From contig CBDCSD010000002.1 of NCBI GenBank assembly GCA_965221345.1, positions 1,054,001 through 1,118,000 of the forward strand: a stretch of DNA of 64,000 nucleotides, written 5' to 3'. The stretch's first letter is position 1. The number at the start of each line of letters is the position of its first letter. The stretch is from Bin5 sp965221345. GTDB lineage: Bacteria > Chloroflexota > Anaerolineae > Caldilineales > Caldilineaceae. The notes under the pieces are model-generated. The model was not told the origin of the DNA. It was given only the letters and a program-made list of their open reading frames with translations, and searched no databases. Of this stretch, positions 8,320 through 18,972 are shown piece by piece. A program made the position numbers and the translations under genes.

Positions 8320-9582
8320 ATGGAAGGTGCAGAATTGGCCAACACGCAGACAAGAGAAGCCTATCCGATTGCCGTTGACAACTTTGGGCTGTCGTCGCTG
8401 GAAGAGCTTGTCGGCGATCTGATCGTTTACCGCAACCTGGAACCGATCACGCGCCAAATCCCCGGCCTGAAATCCGCCCGTTACCAGCTCGGGTTGTCAA
8501 CACCTTCCGTGCCCCGCAAACAAGAGAATTCGTATGCCCAGGTCGCTTTGTGGATCCTGGAGCAGGCCCAGCAGCAGCGAGGCGCCGCAGTTGAAGAACT
8601 GCTTTTCATCGGCGATACCCTCTCCGGCGATGGACATACTTTCCAGGTGATGCGCTCCTTGCGTTCCGCGGCCGAGCCACCTCTCGACGAGGAGGTGTTC
8701 GAGCAGGCGAACAGTGCCCTGTTGCCCAGCGCCTGCTTTATCGGCAACGAAAAGGCCAGCGAACCGGAGCATTTCGTTGCCAATGATGAGACCGGTATGT
8801 TCGAAGCCAACCGCTGGAGCCAACTGGTGGATTGGATCAGCTGGGCGCAGCGGAACGGTTTGCGGTTAGACGAAAGTACGGCGGTTGTTCTCGATCTGGA
8901 CAAGACGGCCATCGGCGCCCGCGGGCGCAACAACCGCGCCATCGACGTGGCGCGTCTGAAGGGGCTGTACCGGACCGTGGGCAACCTGCTGGGCGACAGG
9001 TTCAATGCCCCGCTGTTCACGCGACATTATGAACAACTCAACCGCGCCCGTTACCATCACCTGACCGGGGACAACCAGGACTATCTGGCCTATATCTGCC
9101 TGGTTCTCAACAACGATGGCCTCGACTGCGCCGACCTACTTAAACGAATCGAAGAAGGCGCGGTCCAGACATTTGAGCAATTTGTGCGCTATGCAGAGGT
9201 CTGTATCGCCGGGGGCGGGCGCGTGAGCGAGGCGATGCGCCAGGCCCACGAAGCGGTCAATACTGCTGTTTCGCAGGGAGACCCTACCCCGTTCAAACAG
9301 TTCCGGCGGGAGGAGTTTCTGGCAACGTTGGAACATATGAACAATTTGGCTGATGATGTGCCGGCAGCGGACCGCTTCGCCCTGGAGATCTGCATCACGC
9401 AAGAGGTGCGCGAGGCAGTTCTATGGCTGAAGGAGCGCGGCTGTCTGATTATCAGCTTCAGCGACAAGCCGGACGAATCTTCGATCCCTCACCGTACCCG
9501 GCACCGGGGCAAACCGCCGATTCACAAAGCAAAAACCCACGCCACCGGCGTCAGCATCGCAGATCAGCTGCGTAATCTGTAA
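8320..9582 (+). CDS. HAD-like superfamily protein of unknown function
   Basis: About 420 residues. VVLDLDKTAIGARGRNN carries a DxD-K-T pair (Asp192, Asp194) resembling HAD motif I, but the usual following residues differ, and IISFSDKPDES near residue 380 could be the last acidic motif. A phosphohydrolase-type activity is therefore possible but unproven. The ATG at 8320 is preferred to a TTG at 8254 because the latter's extension is low-quality sequence. The C-terminal HRTRHRGKPPIHK segment is very basic. It stands alone between asd and ftsH, same strand as both; no partner is evident. Confidence 0.6.
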   Translation: MEGAELANTQTREAYPIAVDNFGLSSLEELVGDLIVYRNLEPITRQIPGLKSARYQLGLSTPSVPRKQENSYAQVALWILEQAQQQRGAAVEELLFIGDTLSGDGHTFQVMRSLRSAAEPPLDEEVFEQANSALLPSACFIGNEKASEPEHFVANDETGMFEANRWSQLVDWISWAQRNGLRLDESTAVVLDLDKTAIGARGRNNRAIDVARLKGLYRTVGNLLGDRFNAPLFTRHYEQLNRARYHHLTGDNQDYLAYICLVLNNDGLDCADLLKRIEEGAVQTFEQFVRYAEVCIAGGGRVSEAMRQAHEAVNTAVSQGDPTPFKQFRREEFLATLEHMNNLADDVPAADRFALEICITQEVREAVLWLKERGCLIISFSDKPDESSIPHRTRHRGKPPIHKAKTHATGVSIADQLRNL

Positions 9583-9654
9583 CGCACAGGGACGCGTAGC
9601 CGGTAACTTCGGCACACTGGTTTCTGGCTTACTGACTCAGGCCTTCTCCTCTGT

Positions 9655-9660
9655 TATACT
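9655..9660 (+). promoter_or_regulatory. candidate -10 element upstream of ftsH
   Basis: TATACT at 9655-9660 with a weak CTGACT -35 candidate 17 bp upstream (9632-9637). It would give a leader of about 75 nt before the ftsH start. Confidence 0.3.
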
Positions 9661-9742
9661 AGGGGTTCAAGCGTGTACGGTGTGACCTGTACCCGTGCAG
9701 CCCTGCATGTGTTCCGGGCGTCTGACTCGGGGGTATTTCAGT

Positions 9743-11626
<1,884 letters not shown>

Positions 11627-11644
11627 TTGCCGGTGAATAGCGGC

Positions 11645-12873
11645 TAGTAGTGTAACAGACAGGGTTTGGCGGACAAGTGAACTGTGGCACACTCTCCAGA
11701 AAGGCAGACACAAGGAGAGGAAAGATGCCAGCGAAACGATATCGGGTGCGATTGACAGCGGAAGAGCGCAAGGAACTGGATGGGCAGGTGAACACGGGAA
11801 CAGGGTCGGCGCGACGCTTAAGACGGGCTCGCATCCTGCTGATGGCCGATGAAGCGCAAGCGGGTGGGGGCTGGTGCGACGCCGAGATTGCCAAGGCATT
11901 AGGGGCGCATGCGCGCACGGTCGAACGAGTTCGGGAGCGGTGTGTCACAGTCGGGATCGAAGCCGCCCTCACCCACACGCGACCGAAACGGAAACGACCA
12001 CGCGTATTGGATGGCGCTGGCGAAGCCCGGTTGGTGCAGTTAGCGTGTAGCGCTGCGCCTGATGGACAGGAGCAGTGGACGCTGCAGATGCTGGCCGATA
12101 AGCTGGTCGAATTAGAGGTGGTCGAACGTATTTCGCGCGAAACAGTGCGGACGACGCTAAAAAAAACGAACTTAAGCCCTGGCTGAAAGATGAATGGTGT
12201 ATTCCGGAGACCGCGAGCGCAGAGTTCGTCTGCGCCATGGAAGATACGCTTGAAGTCTATCATCGGCAGCAGGATCCCAAGCGCCCGTTGGTCTGTCTTG
12301 ATGAAGGCAGTAAACAGTTGACCAAAGAGACCCGTCTGCCCCTGCCACCTCGACCGGGTGCGGTGGCCAAATATGACTACGAGTATGAACGCAACGGCAC
12401 CAGCAACCTCTTTCTCCTTTTCGCACCTCTGCAAGCTTGGCGTCATGTCAAGGTGACAGAGCGCCGCACCATGGTTGATTTTGCCTACTGCCTGCGTGAC
12501 CTTGTCGACATCCATTTCCCGCAGGCTGACACGATCGTCTTGGTGATGGACAATTTGAACACGCACAAACTCGCTTCGCTGTATGAAGCGTTCCCGGCGG
12601 CTGAAGCCCGCCGCCTTGCCGCCAAACTGGAAATCCATTACACGCCCAAGCATGGCAGTTGGCTCAATATGGCTGAAATCGAACTCAGTGTCCTGCATCG
12701 ACAGTGCTTAAACGCGCGCATCCCTGACCAACACACCTTGATGCAGAAAGTCGCAGCTTGGCAAACCCGCCGCAATGCTTCTGCATCGACCGTTAACTGG
12801 CGTTTCACCACCGCTGATGCTCGCATCAAACTCGAACGCCTTTATCCGTCAATAGAAGATTGTTGAACTACTA
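11645..12873 (+). mobile_element. IS630-family insertion sequence, apparently complete
   Basis: Imperfect terminal inverted repeats CTAGTAGTGTAACAGAC (11644-11660) and the complement of GATTGTTGAACTACTAG (12858-12874) match at 13 of 17 positions. Both ends lie at TA dinucleotides (11645-46 and 12872-73), the target duplicated by IS630/Tc1 elements. The length of about 1.23 kb and the transposase type agree. The insertion is between ftsH and psuG and disrupts no gene. Confidence 0.85.
11725..12866 (+). CDS. IS630-family transposase made by -1 frameshifting
   Basis: Two overlapping frames together encode one transposase. The first (11725-12186) has an N-terminal helix-turn-helix (DAEIAKALGAHARTVERV); the second continues through the DDE domain with LVCLDE, VMDNLNTH and HGSWLNMAEIE to a TGA inside the right terminal repeat. 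The frames join by a -1 shift in a run of eight A (12159-12166), after which the sequence reads NELKPWLKDEW, typical of the family. AAGGAGAGG precedes the ATG at 11725. A -1 shift on an A-run is a known control in this family, so the element is probably functional rather than mutated. Confidence 0.85.
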
Positions 12874-12891
12874 GTACGGGGCTCCCTGTCT

Positions 12892-12930
12892 ATCCACTAT
12901 TCACTATCCACTATTCACTATTCACTGTCC
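12892..12930 (+). repeat. heptanucleotide tandem array (ATTCACT/ATCCACT)n
   Basis: Five units of ATYCACT; read on the minus strand these are AGTGRAT and belong to the same AGTGNNN family as the TCAGTGG arrays. The array covers the psuG stop codon. Confidence 0.85.
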
Positions 12931-13787
12931 AACGCCAGCGCGATGACGGCCGCTACGCGGGCGTTGTTGCGCAGCAAAGCCAGGTTGGCGCGCAGGCTGC
13001 GGTCGCCGGTAAGTTGGGCGATGCGCCGCAGCAGGTAAGGTGTCACCTCGGCCGAGCGCAGACCGGCGGCTTCGCTATCTGCCAGCGCCTGCTCGATCTG
13101 CGGTTCAATCTGCGCGGCGGGAATCTCATCCTCTTCCGGCACAGGTACCGCCACCAGCAGTCCCCCCGCCAGTTCCAGCGCCCGCTTTGCCCGCCAGATT
13201 TCCGCCACCTCCTGGGGAGAGTTACAACAGATATCGACCGGAAGTCCGCTGCCGCGACTGTAGAAGGCGGGGAACTCCTCGGTGCCGTAGCCGATGACGG
13301 TTACGCCGTGCGTTTCGAGGTATTCGAGCGTGGCCGGCAGGTCCAGCAATGCCTTGGCGCCGGCGCAGACGACGATAACCGGGGTCTGCGCCAGTTCCTG
13401 CAGGTCGGCGCTGACATCGGTGCTGGGGCCGGGCGCGCGGCTGCGGTGGACGCCGCCGATGCCGCCCGTGGCGAAAAGTTCGATGCCGGCGCGGTGGGCG
13501 ATCCACATGGTGGCGGCAACGGTCGTGGCCCCGTCCAGCTTGCGGGCGACGACGACGGGCAGGTCGCGGCGGCTCACTTTGCTCACATGTCCGTCAGACG
13601 CCGCCGCCAGCCGCTCGATCTGCTGCGGGCTGAGGCCGGCGATCAGCTCTCCGCCGATGACGCCGACGGTGGCCGGAACCGCGCCATGTTGGCGGATGAT
13701 GCGCTCCATTTCATGGGCCAGTTTCAGGTTGTCCGGGTAGGGCAGCCCGTGGCTGATTACGGTGGATTCCAGTGCGACTTGTGTCAT
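12918..13787 (-). CDS. psuG: pseudouridine-5'-phosphate glycosidase
   Basis: 289 residues; cleaves pseudouridine 5'-phosphate to uracil and ribose 5-phosphate, a step in pseudouridine breakdown. The N-terminus LESTVISHGLPYPDN, GVIGGEL, the manganese/phosphate-binding FATGGIGGVHR, and VVCAGAKALLDLPATLEYLET carrying the catalytic lysine are all characteristic. Length is normal for the family. No pseudouridine kinase (psuK) adjoins it here. It is convergent with the IS630 element and ends inside a heptamer array. An oligo-T stretch (TTTTTAG repeats at 13795-13822) lies just upstream of its start. Confidence 0.95.
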   Translation of the reverse strand: MTQVALESTVISHGLPYPDNLKLAHEMERIIRQHGAVPATVGVIGGELIAGLSPQQIERLAAASDGHVSKVSRRDLPVVVARKLDGATTVAATMWIAHRAGIELFATGGIGGVHRSRAPGPSTDVSADLQELAQTPVIVVCAGAKALLDLPATLEYLETHGVTVIGYGTEEFPAFYSRGSGLPVDICCNSPQEVAEIWRAKRALELAGGLLVAVPVPEEDEIPAAQIEPQIEQALADSEAAGLRSAEVTPYLLRRIAQLTGDRSLRANLALLRNNARVAAVIALALDSE

Positions 13788-14000
13788 GACTGCAGTTTTT
13801 AGTTTTGGGTTTTTAGTTTTTAGTTGGCTCGGCAGCCGGTCGTGGGTTGGCTGCTGAGAGCTGGGCTGGTGTTTGCTATTGATTCTGCGTTATCGGTAGG
13901 GATGTGTCAATTCAGTGGTTGGTGGAGGGTGCACACTGTCAAGCTTTGCTTCAATATTCGCTGCGACTTAGAGGTTTAGAACTGACTACTGGGAAAAATT

Positions 14001-14034
14001 GGGGGCTTATATACCAAGGTGGGGCTTATATAGT
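14001..14034 (+). repeat. left arm of a 33-bp inverted repeat (two GGGGCTTATATA copies)
   Basis: GGGGGCTTATATACC followed by AAGG and TGGGGCTTATATA. The reverse complement of 17381-17416 matches this arm in about 29 of 33 positions, including both copies of GGGGCTTATATA and the spacing between them. The arms enclose about 3.4 kb of accessory DNA. Confidence 0.85.
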
Positions 14035-14087
14035 GTAGTAGCCAAGCGGAAGGATGAGCGACAGGCAGAGAGAAAATCGTACACCGC

Positions 14088-14260
14088 TACTTATCGCTTT
14101 TGCGCTTGCGTTGTCTCTCGAAACGCTATTCGCCGCGCCTCTTGGGTTTGGTGTTCAGCACGACCCGCGCGTTGGTTTCTGGCGTATCGGGAATGGGGTC
14201 GGGGAGTTCAAGCGGAGGTCGGCCTACAAGCCGCTTTGGGCGTGGATCTATCGACTTTCC
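14088..14260 (-). pseudogene. remnant of a small protein with a PIPDTPE motif
   Basis: On the minus strand the frame reads RLVGRPPLELPDPIPDTPET then NTKPKRRGE, an amber codon (about 14124-14126) and RFERQRKRKSDK before the next stop. The proline-rich PDPIPDTPE motif followed by a basic tail recalls a class of small uncharacterised bacterial proteins (recollection, not a search). A Trp-to-stop change would explain the amber codon. The 5' part is not recognisable. An overlapping plus-strand frame (14054-14293, starting MSDRQRENRTPLLIAFALAL) is an alternative reading. Confidence 0.35.
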
Positions 14261-14414
14261 CCGAAGATACTCGCCAAAACCAAACCACAATAAGACAAAA
14301 CCCCCACGCACCGTAGCGGCTCTTGTTTTGGTGGGATGGGGTGAAGTGGACAGTTGTTGTTGTGGTGGTGTAAGATGGCGACATGCGGTGGGTCTTGTGT
14401 GTGGGGGGGGATCT

Positions 14415-14765
14415 GTGAAAACAACAATGGTGTTGTTTTTGATTCTTCTGTCCGTGGCCTCTTGTTTTGGTTTTGGTTCCTTTGGTCACTGGGTTTACAG
14501 CTGCCCCGACGTTCCTTCATACGAGGAAGTTGAGAAGGTTCTGCAAGAACACAAGGAATTCTTTGAGGAGATGAAAGAGGAAGGGTTGATATGGTCAGCA
14601 GATATCAGCAAGTGCCCGCAAGGAGCTTTCATAACCATGTCTCATGGTGGGGAATGGCAAAAGCCACTTGCAAAACAGATAATGGATGATGCCGGGGCCA
14701 GAGATGCAGGACCCTATAGGTTTTTTGGCATTCCTTTAGGTTCTTTAATATCTGATACTATCTGA
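14415..14765 (+). CDS. small protein with signal peptide, function unknown
   Basis: 116 residues from the GTG at 14415, which follows a G-rich ribosome binding site (GGGGGGGGAT); an ATG at 14427 is an alternative. The N-terminus KTTMVLFLILLSVASCFGFG is a signal peptide, with a cysteine that could be a lipobox, and the mature part has two further cysteines (YSCPDVP, ISKCPQG) around a charged helix EEVEKVLQEHKEFFEEMKEE. It ends 17 bp before the duplicated membrane protein, so the two are probably co-transcribed. No family is recognised. Confidence 0.6.
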   Translation: MKTTMVLFLILLSVASCFGFGSFGHWVYSCPDVPSYEEVEKVLQEHKEFFEEMKEEGLIWSADISKCPQGAFITMSHGGEWQKPLAKQIMDDAGARDAGPYRFFGIPLGSLISDTI

Positions 14766-14782
14766 CACAAGGGGACCAAGTT

Positions 14783-15652
14783 ATGAAAGCCACGCTCACG
14801 ACCGCAAAAGGATTTCCAATACACATAGGCATATATGGGGCGTTAATCATTGCGGCAGCCCTCCTATTGCGCGGTGGAATAGTTGCCCTGCAACCATACT
14901 ATCGCGCCAACATCAATTTCTTAGATGTTGGCGTTATCGTGTACTTCGGATTGCCCTTGCTGGAGCTAGTAACCCTGATTGCCGCATCTTGGCACGTGTC
15001 ACCGCGCACAAAACGAATCGTCCGCATTGGGCAATTTCTTTTGCCTATCTTGATTATCAATGCAGCATGGCGAGTCATTGAATACTTCCAGACACTAGCG
15101 GCCTGCGAAATAACGAGTGGTGGTTTTCACGAAGCGTTTTGCGACACCGTAGGGATGCAGGTATTTGTCCATGTTCCGTTTCTGTTTTTAGGCACAATTG
15201 CGCTATTTCTCTTTCTCCGCAAAATAGACATCAGTCATCTGTACAAGAAATGGGCGTTCGTCATCGGGGCAGCTCTCCTGTTGCGTGTCATATTTTTCTT
15301 GCCAGGGTACTTTGCTGCCAACAACCCTTTCTTCCCTCTCTTCGTTTTCAACGCTCTCATGGTATTCGGCTTGCCCGTGTTGGCGATCGTGAGCTTGATT
15401 GCCGCATCTTTGCGCGTGTCGTATCGTACAGAAAGAATCGTTCGCGTCGGGCAATTCCTCCTACCTGTCCTGATGATCCATGCAGCGTGGCGAATCTTTG
15501 AATATATTTCATTCTATTTCTCTAATGAAACATTGAGAGGGGGAGATCTTGAAGCGCTTTTCGATCTTGCAGGACGTCAGTTAATTACCTATGTCCCGTT
15601 TCTGTTATTAGGCACAATTGCGCTGTTTCGCTTTCACCGCAAAGTTGGATGA
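14783..15652 (+). CDS. membrane protein made of two tandem copies of one unit
   Basis: 289 residues, very hydrophobic, about eight membrane helices. The halves (about residues 15-152 and 155-289) are clearly duplicated: LIAASWHVSPRTKRIVRIGQ matches LIAASLRVSYRTERIVRVGQ, FLLPILIINAAWRVIEY matches FLLPVLMIHAAWRIFEY, and VPFLFLGTIALF matches VPFLLLGTIALF. The similarity is still evident in the DNA, so the duplication is fairly recent. AAGGGGA precedes the ATG. It follows the small signal-peptide protein by 17 bp. No known transporter family motif is visible; function unknown. Confidence 0.75.
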   Translation: MKATLTTAKGFPIHIGIYGALIIAAALLLRGGIVALQPYYRANINFLDVGVIVYFGLPLLELVTLIAASWHVSPRTKRIVRIGQFLLPILIINAAWRVIEYFQTLAACEITSGGFHEAFCDTVGMQVFVHVPFLFLGTIALFLFLRKIDISHLYKKWAFVIGAALLLRVIFFLPGYFAANNPFFPLFVFNALMVFGLPVLAIVSLIAASLRVSYRTERIVRVGQFLLPVLMIHAAWRIFEYISFYFSNETLRGGDLEALFDLAGRQLITYVPFLLLGTIALFRFHRKVG

Positions 15653-15892
15653 GGAGAAAGCGCCTATCACAAATTCTCCGACCCATCACTCTCCCACCAT
15701 GATGTAGTAGAACTGCTGCTCAGATCAGAACCCTACACAAGAAACTCCTGCGCCTCCAGAACCTCCAAGGCTCGCGGCATCGTTAAAGCCAACGCCACCA
15801 AAACAGCCCTACACCTCATCATCCAAGCCAACAAGGTCTTCCAACACCTCCGGGACCAAGCCAGCGCGATCCTGCACGAACTGCCCTCCTAA
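15653..15892 (+). pseudogene. open frame without start codon, probable gene 3' end
   Basis: After a TGA at 15650-15652 an uninterrupted 79-codon frame ends in TAA at 15890. It reads protein-like: SDPSLSHHDVVELLLRSEPY, a basic SKARGIVKANATK stretch, then an amphipathic helix LHLIIQANKVFQHLRDQA. No ATG, GTG or TTG begins it, so it is more likely the end of a gene cut off during rearrangement. No family recognised. Confidence 0.3.
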
Positions 15893-15996
15893 CCCCACCC
15901 CAAAACAAGAACCGCCACGTCCCGTGACGGCTGCTTGCGGCCAGTCTCGTACCGTGGTAAGCTCCGACTCGACCCAGCCCACCACACGCCAAAACC

Positions 15997-16164
15997 ATGA
16001 ATAGCACAAAATGCGACAAGTGCGAAAAAGAACTCCCCCAACACTTCAACTTCTGCCCCCATTGCGGCCATAAAGCCCTGGGCCAAGCCGCTAACGCCGC
16101 GAGTTGCCTGCTAACATCGGCTCTGGCGGCACTGTTCGGAGGATGTTGCGTTTTTTGGATTTGA
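15997..16164 (+). CDS. 55-residue zinc-ribbon protein with hydrophobic tail
   Basis: Starts MNSTKCDKCEKELPQHFNF and continues CPHCGHKALGQ, giving a CxxC-x10-CxxC zinc ribbon (Cys6, 9, 20, 23). The rest, AASCLLTSALAALFGGCCVF, is hydrophobic and could be a membrane anchor. The arrangement resembles short zinc-ribbon membrane proteins, whose roles are mostly unknown. No clear ribosome binding site is seen upstream. It lies in the inverted-repeat island. Confidence 0.55.
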   Translation: MNSTKCDKCEKELPQHFNFCPHCGHKALGQAANAASCLLTSALAALFGGCCVFWI

Positions 16165-16299
16165 CCACCCACTCGCTCGCGACCCAACACAACCCGTACC
16201 GTCCCACCACGACACCAACCCGTAACGGCTGTTTGCACCACATCACGACCGGGACGCACCATCGTGTAATTCCGCGCATTAACCGGATACAAGGAGGAA

Positions 16300-16434
16300 T
16301 TGAAGAAAGACCTTCGTGCTTGCGTCGATGAGGTTGTCGAAAATCACGTTGAATTGGAGGCCGGAGAGTTAAAGAGGCGTTTCGACAGAGTTCTTGATCG
16401 CCATGCCAAACAGATCGACTTGCTCAATGCATAG
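16300..16434 (+). CDS. short charged open frame behind a strong Shine-Dalgarno
   Basis: A 44-codon frame from TTG reads LKKDLRACVDEVVENHVELE, then AGELKRRFDRVLDRHAKQID, and ends LLNA: a highly charged helical peptide. AAGGAGG (16291-16297) lies immediately upstream, but only two bases from the TTG, which is too close for a normal start. It may be a decayed gene. No family recognised. Confidence 0.3.
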   Translation: MKKDLRACVDEVVENHVELEAGELKRRFDRVLDRHAKQIDLLNA

Positions 16435-16760
16435 CGGGACAGTTTTGAAATCTAGCCCCCGTCAACTTGGTCAACCGCACTACTACGCGCCCTTCAACAG
16501 AACACGCTTCAACGCATTGAGATTTGACGTTTCGCCTCGGTCCGTGTTGGCCGAGGTCTTTTGATCGATTCGGGTCAACCCTCTCGGCAGACCCCGTACT
16601 GCTAAACCGTCTCTTTGGTTACCACAACATCCAACAGTTAGTGCGTCAGCATCTTAACACTGGGCGTCTTTTCCCGCTCGTCCAATATGGCTAACGCCTC
16701 CGCCCACGCATCCTCGTCCTTGGAGGCCGCCAGGAAATCCAGGCCCCGTCCCAGAAATGA

Positions 16761-17252
16761 CACAGGCGCTATCCTTATCTCTTGCGCAACCTTCCGATTA
16801 CGCATGTTAACCAAATCTGGAGCGCAGACATCACCTATGTGCCGCTTCTTCGTGGCTTCATGTACCTGGTCGCTGTCATCGACTGGCACAGTCGCTATGT
16901 GCTCGCTTGGCGGCTTTCCAACACCTTGGACGGCATCTTCTGTCTCGAGGCCCTACGTCAGGCACTCAGCAAGGGTCGGCCCAAGATCTTCAACACCGAC
17001 CAAGGCGCACAGTTCACGGCCGATGCCTTCAGCGCCTGCCTGCTCGCAGCCAACATCCAAGTCAGCATGGATGGTGATGGCTGCGCCCTCGACAACGTCT
17101 TCTGCGAACGCCTATGGCGCAGCGTCAAATATGAAAACATCTATCTCAACCAGTATGACTCGGTGCATCAACTGCAAGCCGGGTCGGAGCACTATTTTGT
17201 CTTCTACAACAATGAAAGACCGCATCAGTCTCAACTATCGCACACCGGCTGA
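16761..17252 (+). pseudogene. IS3-family transposase OrfB, C-terminal remnant
   Basis: The frame opens with YPYLLRNLPITHVNQIWSAD and continues through the rve-type DDE core: DITYVPL, VIDWHSRYVLAWRL, NTDQGAQFTADAF and the LDNVFCERLWRSVKYE block with the catalytic Glu. It ends at YNNERPHQSQ followed by an early stop. The N-terminal helix-turn-helix half and OrfA are missing, so it is not functional. The substitution DGDGCALDN for the usual DGRGRALDN is another sign of decay. A 70-bp piece of the same element recurs at 32.2 kb. Confidence 0.85.
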
Positions 17253-17380
17253 ACAGCACTACGCGCTCTGATCAGCGCCAGCCGCATCCGTCTGGATGCA
17301 CCTTATTTTCCCCGTTTCGTGGTCTAGACATTGGGGCCAACCATATCCCAAGCGGTGATTTGTTCACTTTGGCTATTTAA

Positions 17381-17416
17381 GTATATAAGCCCCACTTAGG
17401 TATATAAGCCCCACCA
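17381..17416 (+). repeat. right arm of the 33-bp inverted repeat (two TATATAAGCCCC copies)
   Basis: GTATATAAGCCCCAC, then TTAGG, then TATATAAGCCCCACC. It is the inverted partner of 14001-14034. No obvious target-site duplication is seen outside the arms. Confidence 0.85.
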
Positions 17417-17615
17417 GAGTGCCATATCAGAAGGACAGTAAGAAACTCGGCCCTGTGAGGAAGTGAACAAATGCACTATGTCCGAATCCGACAAAGAACA
17501 CACCTTCGCGTCCTCTGAGAGCATTTTGGCCAGACAGGTCCGTCGCCTTGTCGAAGGGGGTGCCTGAAACCAGTATTCCATCTACTCTAATCCCCGAGAA
17601 TAAAATGTGCACAGT

Positions 17616-18707
17616 ATGGTCGTCAATCTGCATCCCGCGAATTCCAAGCAAAGAAGAGCTGTGATCACTATCCGACCCTTTGAAATGAAAGACGAAGACT
17701 ATCAACTTGCGGTTGAAGTCAATAATGCCGTATGGGTAGAGTATCCGGAAACAATCGACGAGTGGAAGATATCTGACGAAAATCGATCGAGAGCTACCAA
17801 GTGGGGCCGCTTTTTTGCCGAAATTGACGGCCAGACGGTGGGCTATGCCCACTACACCCAGTCCTTGTGGTTGAACCATCCGGGCAAACTGTGGGTGGAC
17901 GTTCTGGTATTGCCGGTGTTTCGAAATCGAGGCATAGGCACGGCGCTGTGGCACCATTTGTGCCGGGAGATTGAGCAGTTCGACCCCTTGCGCCTGCTAA
18001 CCACTACCCGAGAAGACTACACGGAGGGGGTGCGGTTTGCGAAAAAGATGGACTTCACTGAGCGTATGAGAGAGTGGGAGTCACGGCTGGACACGCTCAA
18101 AGTTAACCTCGGTGACTGGGAGAGCTACTCCCTTAAATGTGCCGAGCAGGGCATCGAAATCAAGACCATCGCAGAGTTGAAGTCCGATCCGAACCGGGAT
18201 CGAAAACTGTATGAACTGGATTGGGCGATCAATCAGGACGTGCCTAGCTCGGAACCACACGCGAAGAAGCCGTTCGAAGAATTCCAGAAGGTCTGGGAAC
18301 GGCCGAATCTGGTGTCAGACGGCTGGTTTGTGGCTGTAGACAACGGTGGATATGTTGGGATGAGTAATCTGTGGTCGAGCCAAGCCGACGCAAACGTTTA
18401 TCATGTTGGCCTGACTGGTGTGATACGATCCCATCGGAGAAGAGGTATCGCGATGACATTGAAGCTGCGCACGGTTGAATTCGCACAGAGGAGCAGTGTA
18501 GGAGAAATTCGCACTTGGAACGAATCCAACAATAAGGGAATGCTGGACATCAACAACCGACTGGGATTCGTGTGTCAGCCAGATTTCATCATTTTCGCAA
18601 AGGAGATGAGGGAAGATCGCCCAAGGGACGCCAAGCTCAGCATTGCCGACCCGGCTGCAGCCGAACCGCAGCCGGGGGCCAATCACGAGAATGACCAGAT
18701 AAGGTAA
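17616..18707 (+). CDS. GNAT family acetyltransferase with two tandem GNAT domains
   Basis: About 363 residues. The first GNAT domain (ITIRPFEMKDEDY ... WVDVLVLPVFRNRGIGTALW) has a clear acetyl-CoA loop RNRGIG; the second (ELDWAINQDVP ... VYHVGLTGVIRSHRRRGIAM) carries RSHRRRGIA and the NESNNKGMLDINNRLGF segment. Tandem GNATs acetylate small amines or antibiotics; the substrate here is unknown. Start is uncertain: ATG at 17616, or GTG at 17661 behind AAGAAGAG. The last 40 residues are low-complexity (PAAAEPQPGAN). It lies just outside the inverted-repeat island. Confidence 0.75.
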   Translation: MVVNLHPANSKQRRAVITIRPFEMKDEDYQLAVEVNNAVWVEYPETIDEWKISDENRSRATKWGRFFAEIDGQTVGYAHYTQSLWLNHPGKLWVDVLVLPVFRNRGIGTALWHHLCREIEQFDPLRLLTTTREDYTEGVRFAKKMDFTERMREWESRLDTLKVNLGDWESYSLKCAEQGIEIKTIAELKSDPNRDRKLYELDWAINQDVPSSEPHAKKPFEEFQKVWERPNLVSDGWFVAVDNGGYVGMSNLWSSQADANVYHVGLTGVIRSHRRRGIAMTLKLRTVEFAQRSSVGEIRTWNESNNKGMLDINNRLGFVCQPDFIIFAKEMREDRPRDAKLSIADPAAAEPQPGANHENDQIR

Positions 18708-18972
18708 CTCGCGGTTGCAGTGGTCGAAATAATGTGTCAGATATCGGCCCTCTTGCGAAAACGATTCTAACGGAGTTTGACCACGCGGCCGACAGGCTCC
18801 CGTAGCTTGATCCAAATGACTCCAACCAGAGAGGCAGGCAAAACCAGTTGCCCCCTGTTTCCAGCCCCGAAAGGGAAAAGTTTGCAGTTCTTAGGGTCTA
18901 TCTCCACAAGGTACGTTGGCACAGATTCTGGCACTTTGGGATATAGGCCCCAAAATTTGGGAGGTAAATGAG

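Noticed and set aside
16638..16889. 83-codon minus-strand frame ending ILDEREKTPSVKMLTH
   Set aside because: It overlaps the conserved IS3 transposase core on the other strand; its 3' half looks somewhat protein-like but no family, start or context supports it.
18732..18803. GTG-started mini frame VSDIGPLAKTILTEFDHAAD
   Set aside because: Only 23 codons, no ribosome binding site; possibly the beginning of a lost gene but not supportable.
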